Assembly (NCBI RefSeq): GCF_042477335.2
Contig: NC_091246.1
Span: forward strand, 213,465,501-213,529,500
Source of the DNA: Ovis canadensis
Taxonomy: Eukaryota > Chordata > Mammalia > Artiodactyla > Bovidae
Reading direction: 5' to 3'
DNA: 64,000 bases
Numbering within the stretch: the first letter of the stretch is position 1; each line of letters begins with the position of its first letter. Below, piece by piece: positions 46,891 through 59,799 of this stretch. Position numbers and translations under genes: made by a program. The notes beneath the pieces are model-generated. The model was not told the origin of the DNA and made no database searches. It saw nothing but the letters and a program-made list of their open reading frames with translations.

Positions 46891-47837
46891 TAATAAAAAA
46901 ATGAATGGAAGGCCCAAAAGACAGATCAATGGGAAGACAGAAGAACAGAAGCAGCAATAGCATACCACCAGCAGCTTGAATGACATTTCAGAATACTAAG
47001 CAGTAGGCATCTCTCTATTACAGAGATTTAGAGTAGGAAAAATAACTGACTACAGTCACAACAGGTTAGAGAATTTTCCAGGACACCAGTTATGTGAAAG
47101 AAACAAACTAATACCTCCTTAATGTTCAGATCCACACATTTCTAAAAGCTACAAATTAATGTAAATGTTTTTTAACAATACAGGTGTTTTTTTTTTTAAA
47201 GAATTACTGTTAATGAGGCAGATGATAGGGTAAGGAGCTGGAGATATGCTAATAAAGAAATTAAGTATTAATTTTTCTTTGTGAATTTTGTCCTAGCCTC
47301 TATCAGTACCACACAATTCCTCAGCACAGAAAATGAAGCATTCCAATCTACATATTAAAAAAAAAAAAGTAATTCAATTTCAAGGAGATACAAGGCAGGC
47401 ACTTGATAATGCCTTAAAGGAGGAGTGTTAAAAGTCTTTTGTTTGTACTACTTTGGTTATACAACATGAAGTTGTTCTTATACTTTTCAAACTATGAAAA
47501 TGAAGAGAAAAAGGTGCTCCTGATAAATTAAATAGAAACTGACTTGCAAGACCTCCATTATAGTACGTAACAATTTCCTATGCAACTTCTGCTTGGATTT
47601 CAAGGTTGGATACCACTTTAAAGTCACTTTGAGTAGCACTTAATTGATCCACAGATATGATACATGTTAATCACTGTTAGTCTAAACCATGAATAAAGCC
47701 CCCCGGAGTTCTTGCCAAAATATAAGATATAAAAAACATGTATATATACTCTAGCTAACAAAGGGGAGAAAATCCTTACTCTGGATTAACAGCTTCCATC
47801 AACATCCAGGCAAAAGAAATTAAACCAACAGCAAGGC
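46891..47837. other. Unique sequence just downstream of INO80D
   Basis: No recognised repeat or gene. It lies past the presumed transcript end and could in part be an extended 3' UTR if a more distal poly(A) site is used. Confidence 0.4.
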
Positions 47838-47852
47838 TACTTCACAGCAAGA

Positions 47853-47858
47853 TTTATT
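47853..47858 (-). promoter_or_regulatory. Candidate distal poly(A) signal of INO80D
   Basis: TTTATT on the plus strand gives AATAAA on the minus strand. Beyond it in the transcript direction come TCTTGCTGTGAAGTAG and then a GU-rich stretch (TTGCTGTTGGTTTA), which is the expected order of cleavage region and downstream element. Cleavage would fall near 47835-47843. It also coincides with the boundary of the repeat-poor block. Confidence 0.6.
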
Positions 47859-49625
47859 AATACATCCAAAAGAAAGAAAGAAAATCATTTTGTCACACTA
47901 TATACAGATAATACATACAGTGTTTTATACACATATTACATCAGTTTTTACACAAGAAAAATATACATAAAAATGTAAACTTTTGTATACAAAAACCCTT
48001 AAACAAATTAAACAAGGACCAGAAAACAAAAGGAGACCAATCCATTATTATTTCATCAAATTTTTAAAATGGTAATACAGTACATTCATTGAGATATACA
48101 TGGAAAATGTGAGCCATCTCTTCTTGTTTAAAGGGAAATTACAAACCAAAGCCCATCATTTCCCCAAATGTGGTCTCCCCACCAGCAATAGCACACCCAA
48201 TATCATGGATACGCCTTTCCTCAGAACTGGGGGCCCTGTCCCCAAACCTGCCAATCTCATCTTGCTCCTACAATCTGAGTAGAAACAAGTGGCTTCTAGC
48301 TTTTGTGCATATAACTAAGCTTCTAGCCACTATTAACATAGAGAAGAGTCTCAGTTTGTAAGTTCCCTTTAAGCAGCTTTAAATTTTTTTTTTTTTTTGT
48401 ATCTATATTCTAATGTATGGCCTGTTGAACATACTTGTGTGCCAAGGTAAAGGAGAACACTGAAAAGGGCTTTGAGGACGGCTCGTCCTTGCTACCGTGC
48501 AGCTACTTTGTTAGAACATATTTCAAAACTGTGCAACCTGTTGTTTCACTGGTTTTGAACCTGTTACCTCACCTTTGATTTCCCACTGCAACTTGGTTTC
48601 AGCGTGCACTTCAGTACTCTGGTTAGTACCATACAACTGCCAAGAGGCTTCTGTTAAAGGCTGCTTCTGATATCAAGTTTTAGCTAAGCTACTCTGTGAA
48701 ATCCCTCAAACCCCAACTTCTCTATTTGTGTCTTCAGGGTATTCTTACTCCATCTGTTTTTTGTTAACATCTTACAATTTAGGATTGTCCATCTACACTC
48801 CTCTCTCTAGAAGGTCTTGAAATGGAATCTGCTGCCAACTCATCACAAAATAAAATACTGAACAGTTTTTTCTTAGTATTCTTCCATTCAGCATGTCAAA
48901 CTGATATACTAAGGAAAAATACCTGAAGCTGTGGGGAGTAAGAATTAAATCTAGGTCGGGTACATGCAGACTTGGAGTTCTTTAAAAAAAAAAAAAAAAG
49001 TCTGGGAAGACCTTTGACTATATAAATGTAAAACCTGCTTAAGATAGCTTCATGAGAGAGCTGTCTTCTCTCAAAGTTGAATTTTGAACAAGGCAGAATA
49101 ACAAGTAGGTGATAAATTTCCCTGCAGCTAGAGAGTAGTTAACTTCCCCCAGGCAAAATGATCTCAATGATCATTAATTATTAACGAAAGGAAGAGGCAA
49201 ATTGGTGAATTAAGTTGATCTGGGAGATGGTGGATGACATACGGTAATGGAAATGTTAGGGTTGCTTTATAACTGAAATAAACAGGCTGGTTTGTGGTAT
49301 ATCTCCATTTCAGAGAGAGGAAGACATATAAGGGGCCTCAAGTGAGTCTCCAGTTCTCTTCCTCTCCTGGGATAGGTGGCATTTTTAAAATGACAGTCTC
49401 CCTTTCAGTTAAAAAAAAATAATAATAACAATAAAAGGAAAAAGAGGAGAAATAAATAATGTGTGGACCTCTTTAGATGAGACTTCTAAATGTTCTTTAA
49501 ATAACTTTTGATAATGTATTTTAAATCATTACATACAACTGCTATTGCAGTGACAATATTCCAGTAGGGGTAGCATTTTGCTAAATGTAAAAGATTGCCA
49601 TTTAAAACTCATACATATACATGTG

Positions 49626-49788
49626 TATATACAATATATCAACACTATTTATATACATATATATCTAGAGAGCAACATTTCATTGCCTTTGAATATCTAT
49701 ATATTCACTCACACAATATATACTAGAGACATACTGTGTGAGTATATAGGAAAGTATATGTACACATGCTCCAACATGTATATATACA
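49626..49788 (-). promoter_or_regulatory. Cluster of Pumilio-type TGTANATA motifs in INO80D 3' UTR
   Basis: On the transcript strand, TGTATATA occurs at 49626-49633, 49650-49657 and 49781-49788, and TGTACATA at 49757-49764. Further copies are at 47899-47906 and 54338-54345. They match the consensus bound by PUF-family repressors. The cluster sits in a TA/CA-rich stretch, so some copies may be a side effect of simple-sequence composition. Confidence 0.35.
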
Positions 49789-52058
49789 CTTCTGTCTGTG
49801 TGTGCATAAAAGCTTTAAAGGCACAATATATAGGGATGCAAGTTTTCCAGAAAGCTGCAGCAAAGTTAAACCAGATGTCACAAATGTGAGAAAAGTCAAA
49901 AGGAAATATAGCAGAATTCATTAAAGCAGTTTAATCATGAAGAAAATGAGTTATAGAATTCAAGAGGCTTTCCATTAAAATGAAAATGGTAAAAGTATGA
50001 TCAAATCACAAAGTAAAACAAAATTTTAAAATGACAAATTAGTCACAATAAATGACAAAATAAATATAATACTAATGTCAATCATAAAAGCACAATTATA
50101 TTTTTTCAATTTAAGTAAAACATCCCCAAATTGTCTAGGTAAAACTTTCAAAGTAGTTCTGTTTGAATGTTGGTCTTTTGTTTATTGGTTGGTTGTTTTT
50201 GAGACAAATGATGCCCAATTTTCAAAATTACCATAGAAAGTATTGCCAAAATTTGTGTCTTCCAGGAAATTTCAGAGACAAATGAAGTGTTAATGAAATA
50301 TGGTTAGGCCAAATGATTCTGGCGAAAAGGACCTAATAAAGGAGAAAGAAACACAAAGAAGCGTGATTTTTAAGTGGTGAGAGACTGACTTAGAAGTCAA
50401 TGAAAATGAAGAATAGTGGGATTGGCCAGTAAGAACAGTTCTAAGAGGAATTCATAAACAAGACTATAATCCTAAGGACCTTCATCTTTGTATGCTCTGA
50501 TAATTACGCTAGACTGTCCCTCTTCTTGCTTATAGAATAATCCACAATTCTCCAAAGATGTATAATCTTGCTTAACAAAGGCTGTTTATCTATTATACAC
50601 ACACTTTTTTCTTTTAGGGAAATATATGTATATAGATTTATCTATACACACACATATACATACGTGTATATATAGATTTATACAAATGTATAAATAAACA
50701 TAATACTTCTCAATCTTTCCATCGACAAGGCAAGTTCACATTCAGCAAAGTGCCACCACATCCCATATACACATCTCTGTACAGATATACACAAAAGGGC
50801 TTAGCTTCACCCTTCAATCGGGGGAATTTATTCTAGCAAATCCCATTAACCAGTAACTGAAGGGAGAAATGGCACCAATACAACCTCCCTTCTTTCATTT
50901 GCATGCATATGTACAAGAAATACGCAGATTTTTAAAAAATCCATAAAGCAAGAGTGAATGAAACTGGGAGATGCTGCAAAAAATACAACTGTAAAAACAT
51001 ACAAAAAGCTTTCCTAGGTCTTGAGTATATCTAAAATGAATGAGGCTTCAAAGAACAACAAATCCAGACGTTATTTATCAGAAGTTGTTTTAACATGTTT
51101 CAAAGTATGATTTTTTAATGTTAAAAATAAATGTGATTGGAGCATTTAATAAAACTCTAGCTTTGACTATTTTAGACCACCAGACACTTCAGTAATGAAT
51201 GTATAGCAAAATGACAAAACTCAAAATACAGGAATGCATTTTTTTTTTAATTGCATATAAACCAGATAAAAAGTCAAGGGTAGCATAATTTTCCTATAGC
51301 CAAAATATGGTGGTTTGGGGGCATGCTAACTTCATAAAATAACAACACAACTGAGTAATTTAAAAAAATTTTTGGAAATAACTGAAATCAACCCAGCTTT
51401 GAAATGTGCATGGTGAAATGATCCCACCAACTCTTTAAACAAAGGAGCCCCTTTAAAAATGTCATTCCTTATAAAAGGCCTCTACTTTTATTTCACCAAG
51501 AAAAGGTGATCCATAATATTTTATAACTCAGAATATGAAGAAATCTATTATTAACATAAAAAAGGTTCAACTGATCTCTGGTCCCATCACCCCAATAGAC
51601 AAACACAGCTCATGTCCAGGTCTGTTTTTCTCTTATTTTTACACTGAAAAGCAAGAGGCTGGTCTTAGAACCTGCTGTTTCTTGTGTTATTTTAAAAACG
51701 TAGCATAAGCTAATCAAAAGCTTGAAATAAAATGCACATGATATCAGAGCTAGCCTTTTAACATAACACAATCAAGAATTTGGTGTATTTATACAACAGA
51801 GACAATGAGAAAGGAACTCCAACGCCCTCAACTAAATAAATCGTATTTCTACCATACATTCTGTTGCCTTTCTCTTTTTATGTAAGCACACATTCATTTC
51901 TCTCATACACGTGCCCCCAATGTATATTTTTGCATGTGTGTAAAAACACAGACAAATACATGCACACAAGTACTTTAATTCTATTTTTAAGTCACAGTGG
52001 GAATTCCTTAGTGAGGAGGGATAAAAAGTTCCTGAATAAGACACTGAGAACATCTAGA

Positions 52059-52064
52059 TTTATT
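52059..52064 (-). promoter_or_regulatory. Possible internal poly(A) signal in INO80D 3' UTR
   Basis: AATAAA on the minus strand inside the presumed 3' UTR. Use here would give a UTR of about 6.6 kb instead of 10.8 kb. The hexamer is the only evidence. Confidence 0.25.
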
Positions 52065-53803
52065 ATTTTTCCTATTTTACTTCCCAACTTACAGAATAAA
52101 CTGTAATTAAAAGAATAAATCCATAGGAAATAAAAGAGGTCTTAAAAACTTAATTTACAAATTCCAGCTACAGTAGTTGGGAGTTTTTACTTGATCTATG
52201 TATTTCTATTTACCCTGTAACTAAGCTTCTAGCCATCTTAAGTGTAAACCACAGATCATTGACTAAGGAAACGTGATTTCTCAACGGTTCTATGAGCAGG
52301 AATAAATGGTCTAAAGGTGTTCTACATTTTGAGGCCCCAGGATATCCTTCTATTTTATATATCTGCAAGGTAGCAAAGGATAGCTATACACCTTGACACG
52401 GCAGAGATCCAGTGTAAAAAGGTGCTTCACTAGTTTGTTTTGTCAAAAAAAAGAAAAAAAAGCTCATATATAATTTTTTAGCTATTAAACACATAGGCAA
52501 CATAATTCATTACACTCAATACAGCTTTAGTATAAAACATAATTTATGAGGTGATGTTAATAGCATAAATTAATATACCTTTTCTCTTAAAATCTACAAT
52601 AAGTATTCTGAAAGCTCATTGGGGAAGGAAATTTTTAAATAAAAGTTTTAAAGCTGTGCATGGTGGGAAAGGATTCTGTATGCTGAGGCTGAGATGAGAG
52701 CCTGAAGGAGAAGGAGAAGCGTCCCAAGCAAGACACCATGGGCTACGAAACCAAACGTTTTCTCTTTCCTGCGCTCTCTCAATGATGAGTCACCTTTAGT
52801 TGCTTTTAAAACTAATTTATTTTAAAAACTGCCCTAATTTCCACAAGGAATCCCTGAGACATACTCAATACTATACAGTGAAAAGAATTATCACTGTTGA
52901 GAGGAACTGATTCAACCCTTCCGAGCAGATGAAGACAACGTCCTAAGTACCAAACTTCCCTATCCCTTCCAGGCTCATCAGCTGGAGCCAATTGTACTTC
53001 AGTGACGCAGGGTGGAGCCATATCAGGGCAAATCAGTCTATTCTCCAAGAAAAAGCAAGGGTGGCGTTTAAACTGCACAGGAGCCTTCTGCACTGCATGT
53101 TGAAAAGTTTTCCATGAGGAACTTTGGGTGCATATAGAGCTTACTTCAGTGGCCCCCAGCTTAAAAAAAAAAGAACCTAGTGAAAGAAAAGGTTCTCTTG
53201 GGCCAGGAGCAGTACAGATCATGCATGTGTGTGTGCTGGGGGTGGGCTGAGCAAGCAGGCAGAAGGGAAAAACGGAAGGAAAGCTGTGCTCTCCTACTTT
53301 GCTAAGAGGGAGACAGGTTTTCTCTTAGAAGACTGTTTTCCCAGACTGCACTTGAGACCACCGCAACGCTGCCATTCAAAGTAGCCAAACATTCCCAAGC
53401 TTTGGGAACCTGGGGGGAAAAAAAGTCATCCCACATTTGCTCTTTCACTCTCTCTCAAATGCCACATTTCCTTTCCTTTGCTCTGTGTCACAGTGCAGAG
53501 AGAGGGAAGCTAACAAAAAATCAGAGGAGGAGTAAAAAGAGAGAATTTTTGCTATTTAGAAATAAGGCTAAGTTTGACCCACAATTTTTGCATTAATGAC
53601 ACTGGTTATTAGAAGAGACATAACTACTCATTTATGGTTTACGTTTTCTTTCCTAACTCACTGATCAGAAAAAAACACTTGAGATATTCAAATATATTCT
53701 TCACTGACCTCTTATTACATCTTTTTAAAGATAGTATTATTAAAAAAAAACATTGCTTTAATTTACTAAACATGGATTTTGTGTCCCTCCAATATATGAT
53801 ATT

Positions 53804-54013
53804 GGGCTTCCCTGGTGGCTCAGAGGGCAAAGTGTCTGCCTGCAATGTGGGAGACCTGGGTTTGATCCCTAGGTCGGGAAGAGCCCCTCGGAGCTAAGGA
53901 AATGGCAACCCACTCCAGTATTTTTGCCTGGAGAATTCCATGGATGAAGCAGCCTGGTAGGCTACAGTCCATGGGGTGGCAAAGAGTTGTACACGACTGA
54001 GCGACTTCACTTC
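53804..54013 (+). mobile_element. Bov-tA SINE inside INO80D 3' UTR
   Basis: A full-length tRNA-derived head (GGGCTTCCCTGGTGGCTCAG) is followed by the BovA body ending ACTGAGCGACTTCACTTC. It is flanked by AATATATGATATT on the left and AATATGATATT on the right, a target duplication with a two-base change. It is antisense to INO80D and is the only SINE I found in the presumed UTR. Confidence 0.93.
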
Positions 54014-57000
54014 AATATGATATTAGAAATCTTTATAAAGTTCAAGGTAGTAAGCAGTCACTACATTGTTTTACTTTTCTATAGAATGCCCATTAAAATT
54101 CAGTTGTTTCCAATGTATTGGGGGGCAAACAAAACCTATGTTCTGTCACATATATATTTCCACACTCACCTTTCTCCAAGAAATATAATTCTCGGCAGGA
54201 AAAAAAAATCCTTGGAGCAATGTAGCTGTCTGTGATGAAACATTCGGACTGACTACACTTTCTTCCAGGGAATCCTTTAAATTGCCTCATTAAACTGCAG
54301 AATTCTGTTGACCATTTAAACAACCACTGCATTATTCTATATACACCAGATTAAAAACAGAATTTAATAAGTGTTAAAAGAAGGCTAAAAAGAAAGAGGA
54401 TGAAGAAACCAGAAACTAAATACCTAAACAAATTTTAAATGAATTTCAAACCTATTAGCTTGAAATGATAGTTTAGTGTTATTAATAGCCTCAGCTCTTT
54501 GCAATAACAAACCACAGCAACCTTTTGAACTCACTTGGAGAAAAAAGCAACTTCCCTCCCACAAACACTGCAGATGAAGCTACCACCACCATTACCAGCC
54601 CCACAAGGCAGGGGCACAGGAAGTACTGCAGGCAAGTATCAGTGAACTTACAGGACAGGGGTGACCTACACAGGCTCAAATTCTAGTGCCAAATGATAAA
54701 AGCCCAATAGTATGGATCAACAGAAATATTTTTTTCAGGTAAGAAGAAAATCACACAGGTAGGGCAGCTGTGTGTATCATGGACACTGTCTTGGCCTCTG
54801 TGGATTTACGATCATGGACCGAACGACCTCTGATAAGGAAAAGCTTTAGTGTTAGTCACAGAAAATGATGCTACTTAACTTACAGTTGAGAGATTAGGCT
54901 TATTTAAGAAATAAATCTTATAAATAATTATTTGGCAAAGATAGAAGTATTCGCTTTCTTTAGCCTTAAACCACTCAATAACTATGATTTTAAGGAAAAG
55001 AAAAATTTTTTTCCGACTTTATGTCCATACCTACTATTTGCTTCTCATTAAATTATACTCTTTTCATGGAGGGACTCTAGGCACATCAAACTGCCAGCCA
55101 ACATGAAATTGCTCAAGAAGTCATTTATGAGACAGTTCTAGTTCACATGGTAGGTTACTAGAGAAAAGAATTCTTCGCCATATAAGCTATGTGGTGATAA
55201 TTAGAAAATTTTTCCATTGCATAGTCTGTCACTTGGTGGGTTAAATGTAATTGCTATTTACTATTGTGGATTGTTTACTAACGACATAATCTACCCAGAT
55301 GTGCAAATAGCTAAGCCATTTTTACAGGGGAAAATCAATGTCTTAAGCACTTTAACTAAAATAATATTAACAGTTATGTAGAGACCGTAAAGGAGAAAAA
55401 CACATCTTTCCTTCGGATGCTGTAGATCACAGCCAGTGAACATTATACATTAGCATGGAATTCAGATTCCCAGAGCACAGAATGTATCCATTAACTGCAG
55501 CAACTTTGTAAATTGAATCACATTGACACAATCTAACTGGCCTTTATAAATGGTCCCAAAGAACTGCAGAAACAGAGTGAACCTTCTTTGCCACTATTTC
55601 TCATAAGTTGAGTTTTAACACTAAAATGACAACTAGTATCCCCGTAGTAAGATAGAACTTTATATAAAATTTGTTTCTGATTCCAGTACTGCCTTATTGG
55701 AGCATTAAGTGCTATTTTAAAAGACACTAATTTTCATATTTCTGGAGTAAAAGATATTTCATTCCTTTCTTTCCATGTTAATAGCAAACCTGCTGCTAAG
55801 AGACTAAAATTGCTCCATTAGCTCAACCAACAACGTAACGGTTATCTCTGGGTTCACAGATGTTCTTCTCTTTCCAAAAAGGGACTCACAAGAAACAGCA
55901 AGAGTAAAGTGAATCGCAAGCTTGGATATTTGTTTTGAAGTAGACAAAATGGAAGAAAAAAAATTTTTTTTGCTACTTTCTTAAATCTACACGGGTACTT
56001 TCTACGGGTGCCCTTTCTTCAGCTATTATCATGGGCATCTACACAAAAACGAATTTACTCAAAAGTTTTTGGTGTGAAGCTGTAACTGGCAACATTCCTG
56101 ATCATTTCATGCCTCCTTACCAGAAAGCAGGAAAGGGCTTAAAAATGCACAGAAAACAGAAAATTGCAAACAATAAAATGTGCAACTTACTGCAAACTCA
56201 GTTTTGATAACTGAAGAATTTTAAGCAGCTACCACAAGGGACAAATTGCCAGGAAAATTCAAATCGACATCCCATGACTTTCCCTTCACTGTCAAAGAAG
56301 GGCTGATAAGAAAGTCAATGTGTATGTACCACTTTTACCTCAGTAAAAAAGAAAGTCAACGGGCTGCTCTGCTACAACCTGTGATTAGTACACAATGGAG
56401 ACGGAATCGAATCACTAAGAATGGACAATTAGCATGTGATGGTTATAATGGGATATGAAGAGTTCAGTGAACTAAATGACACTTTTGAGCGGAGGTAACT
56501 ACACATAATCATTTCATTACAGTACATTAAAATTAAAAAGCTTACTAACATAGGTTCACAGGTGAGAAATATTCAGATTATCTGTTCTCACCATTCAGAA
56601 TAAAAATTTACGGTGCTACCAAATATAATTTTGCTTTGTGACATAATTTTATAATTTAGAAATTTCTCAATCTGCAAAAAAGGCAAAGCTATTAAAAAAT
56701 AAATCTTCCAATCAATTATCATGATTAAAAAAAACCTAAATATATTACAAACATATTTTTGGCCCACAAAAAGAAAATTTCAATAAATACAAAATAGGGC
56801 ATATCATGATTTCATACAGTCATGTGACATTACCCCTCCATAATCTCAGGCACGTGGTATCTGCATAATGCCTGCTGATCACCATCATTCCTTTAAAAAG
56901 CAGAGAAAGAAAAGCTTTCAAAAGAAGGGACTGGTTAGAATTAGCATGGCATAAAGAGAAATACATAGAGGAAGTAGGAAAATACATCCAAATCTTTACC

Positions 57001-58633
57001 TATTGAAAAGGAATTAAGATCAAATATTCCCTGACAAATGAATTATTATATCACATCATTAATAGATATGTTCTCTCTATGCATCTTTTAAAATATATAT
57101 ATGTAAATTAGACTAGATTCAGGTATAAATAGCCAATGGTATCTCAAGGGACAGTGAAACTTCTCAGCAAAAGCAGAGAACAGATGCCTTTAAAATCTAG
57201 TTCCACGGAGGGTGGGGGGTCGGGGAGAAGGCAAGTTAAAAAGAAACCTCACATATTCATCTCATAGTCACCAACTTACTAAACTATCCAATATGACTTT
57301 TAACCTTCAAGATCTGGTATTTCAAAAAAGTTCCCCAAACTTAAACCTAAATACTTAAAATTATTTTAAAAGTACCAAAGGGTGAGTAAGATTTATGTCT
57401 AATTTCCATATTTTGCTTTGAAAGAAAAATTTAAAATGTATATCCTTCAGATATTACATGTCACTTCACAACTGGTACATTGATTCTACAAGTGTCATTA
57501 ACATTTTACAAACTTTACCAAAGAATCACTACTGTAAACATGAAAAATCCCAAAGCAAAAGATGGATCAAGGAGTTCACAGATCCCATCTCTCCAAACCA
57601 ATCTTGAACTATCCTGCTTTTCACATCAAAATATTTTCTTTAATTACATCTTGCGAATATATTCCATGGAAGAGGGATTCAGAAACAAATGTGTGTCTAA
57701 AAAGGCAACGCAACCAACCACCAGACCTCAGAATCGCAGCAACCCCTGCAGTCCCTCTGGCCAAGCTCTTCACCACATCCGCCGGGCACTGATGTGAATT
57801 CAGCTTTTTGTGTTCTGGGCTAACTTAGCAGAAAAGGGTTGTGCTACTCACGCCGCCAGACCGCCACCCTTCTCCATTTACCAAGGTCGGCTAACTCAGT
57901 GGGAAAGAATGACCAACCTTATTAGGGCTCTGAGATGTGGGAAAGGAGAAGAGACTTCTACTTATTAGGAAATAAGGAAAAAAAAACAACAATGGGACAG
58001 CTGCTTCCTGCCCTGCACAGAAATACACGCGTGGGTGCACACATACACACAGGCAGTCAAAAGACTAATTCTTTTTCTTTTTAATTAAACATGATCACAA
58101 TTAGGAATGGAATCCTGGCCTCATGTGGTGTTTGAGCAGTTAGTGCTAAGACAGAGGCCTGAATCTGCCTCTGCACACCATTTGCCATCTCTTACACAGA
58201 ACTCGATGAACAGGCTCATTCTAGCTAGAACCACCTGTGTAAAGACCTGGTATTAGAATGGAAAGCGTTGATCTGCAATACTAGGAAATAGTAAAGGGCA
58301 CTGGTAATCTGAGGTATCTTCCACTTCTAGGACTTGCTGCTGAAAGTCGATTCTATCCAGTCACTGTGCTGAGCCGCTAAGGAAACCATTGGGGGGAAGG
58401 TGGACCCGCCAGGAGGGAACGAGCACCAGTGCCAAGGAGCACATGTGAACACTGAAGCGAGGTCCACCGCAGGGGGAACTTCTTTAACTGGAAAAGGGGA
58501 GTTCTCCTCTAGTCCCCGTTTGTTATTTTTAAAATCTTCTTTAGGAAAAGGGGCAGAGGGGGTGGGTGATAAAGAGGGAAAAGAAGATAGAAAACACCAG
58601 GTTCCCCACCTGCCTGCAAACACACAGACACGC

Positions 58634-59799
58634 TCAGTTAGGGGAGGTAAAGGGAGGAGACGCGTTATTGGTACTTGTAGCTGTGGCACCTGTTACTGTG
58701 AAGCCTGTGGGAGGCGCTATCGAGCTGTGGCTGGGCTGCAGGTCCTTGGGAATGCCACTGTGAGAACTCAGCTGGTGGCCGAAGGCTGCGCTGAACTGAG
58801 GGAGTTGCTGCTTGGGGGAGGTGGAGGCCAGCAGTTCAGCGGAAGGCCCCATGCCACTGAAGCTGGTCTGCGGTAACCCCGGAAGCACACTGGAGCTGCT
58901 GGGGGTCACGGTGGCGAAGGCAGGCTGTGTGGTCTCTGAGTTCGAAGTGGTGGGCGGCGTGGAGAGGGACGTGGAAAGAAGATGCCCATCAGCGACGAGA
59001 AGGTTGCTGAACGGAGAGGGGTCTCCGAGGTTGACGGGGAGACTGCCCCAGTGAGTTCTGGGGTTCACGACCCCTCCGAGTGGCACCTCAAGTGGCGTCG
59101 GGAGCAAGTGCTGCGCCATGACGGGCATCTCTGCTGAGAAGGTAGCTGCCATGTTATCACCAGAGTAGGATGTCGTGTGGGGAGAGGTGATGTGGTCACT
59201 GTAGGGAGACGGCACGTGCTCGCTGTCATAATGGCTTCCATGGGGCGAGGAGTGTGAGTGATCACTGCTGTATTGCTGTCGTGAGGTGATTAGGTCATCT
59301 GCCTTGCTCAGCAGCTGGGCAGGATGTGGCCTCTGGGAGGCATGGCTGCCATCATGAAGTCCATGAAACTGTCCTGGGAAGGCTCTCTCCCCAAGGGCAC
59401 TCTGGCTCATCAGAGTGGCAGAAGTAAGGCCGACGCTGGCGGGGGCCGAGAACTGCCCCTGGATCTGCCCTGCCAGGGGTGTAGGTGGGTTAGACAAGGT
59501 AGCTGAACGGAGCAGGCTCTCATCCAGCTCTAGGCTAGAGAAGTTGTCATGGACTATACGCCCATTCAGCAGCTCCCCCAGGTCCGTGTTGACCTCTCGG
59601 CTCAAGGACGGGATCCCCGACGCTCCCGTCCCTGTGGAGAACACCCCTATTCCTCTGTCTGACAGCTCCTGGACGGGCACACCGTCTGACTGGGTGAGCA
59701 CCCCAATGGTACTCAGGCACTCGAGAGAAGTCACGGCCTGCAAGGCCCGTTCAAGTTCCTCGGCCTCTTCGGTGGTGGGGAGGAGGTCTCCGTTCTTTC
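58634..59799 (-). CDS. INO80D: INO80D terminal coding exon with stop codon
   Basis: This is the last coding exon of INO80D and holds the C-terminal 387 residues and the stop. The acceptor is TTTACCCAG followed by GAAAGAACGGAG; two bases complete a Gly codon and reading continues KNGDLLPTTEEAEELERALQ. An open frame extends upstream to 59866 with an ATG, but those roughly 22 codons are intron read-through. The protein is low in complexity and rich in Ser, Thr, Pro and Gln. A histidine/serine stretch (SSDHSHSSPHGSHYDSEHVP) lies in the middle, and the end reads SPPFTSPN followed by TGA. No catalytic domain is visible, as expected for a probably disordered accessory-subunit tail. I recognised the gene from remembered human INO80D, with near-identity along the exon. 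No frameshift or premature stop is present, so this is the functional locus and not a retrocopy. Introns on both sides of the neighbouring exon support that. Confidence 0.97.

Larger units (their letters stand above)
47838..58633 (-). other. INO80D: Probable long 3' UTR of INO80D
   Basis: This stretch directly follows the INO80D stop on the minus strand. It has three properties of a long mammalian 3' UTR: no splice-like coding exons, AT-rich sequence, and a near absence of interspersed repeats (one Bov-tA in 10.8 kb, against roughly one SINE per kilobase to the left). It ends at a strong AATAAA with GU-rich sequence beyond. Human INO80D mRNA is known to carry a multi-kilobase 3' UTR, which fits. 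Earlier AATAAA signals are present too, for example at 52059-52064 on the minus strand, so shorter isoforms are possible. All small open frames in this stretch look like chance frames. The exact transcript end is inferred, not seen. Confidence 0.75.

Noticed and set aside
58400..58876. Plus-strand 158-aa frame overlapping the INO80D exon
   Set aside because: It is an antisense shadow of the coding exon and UTR with no domain of its own.
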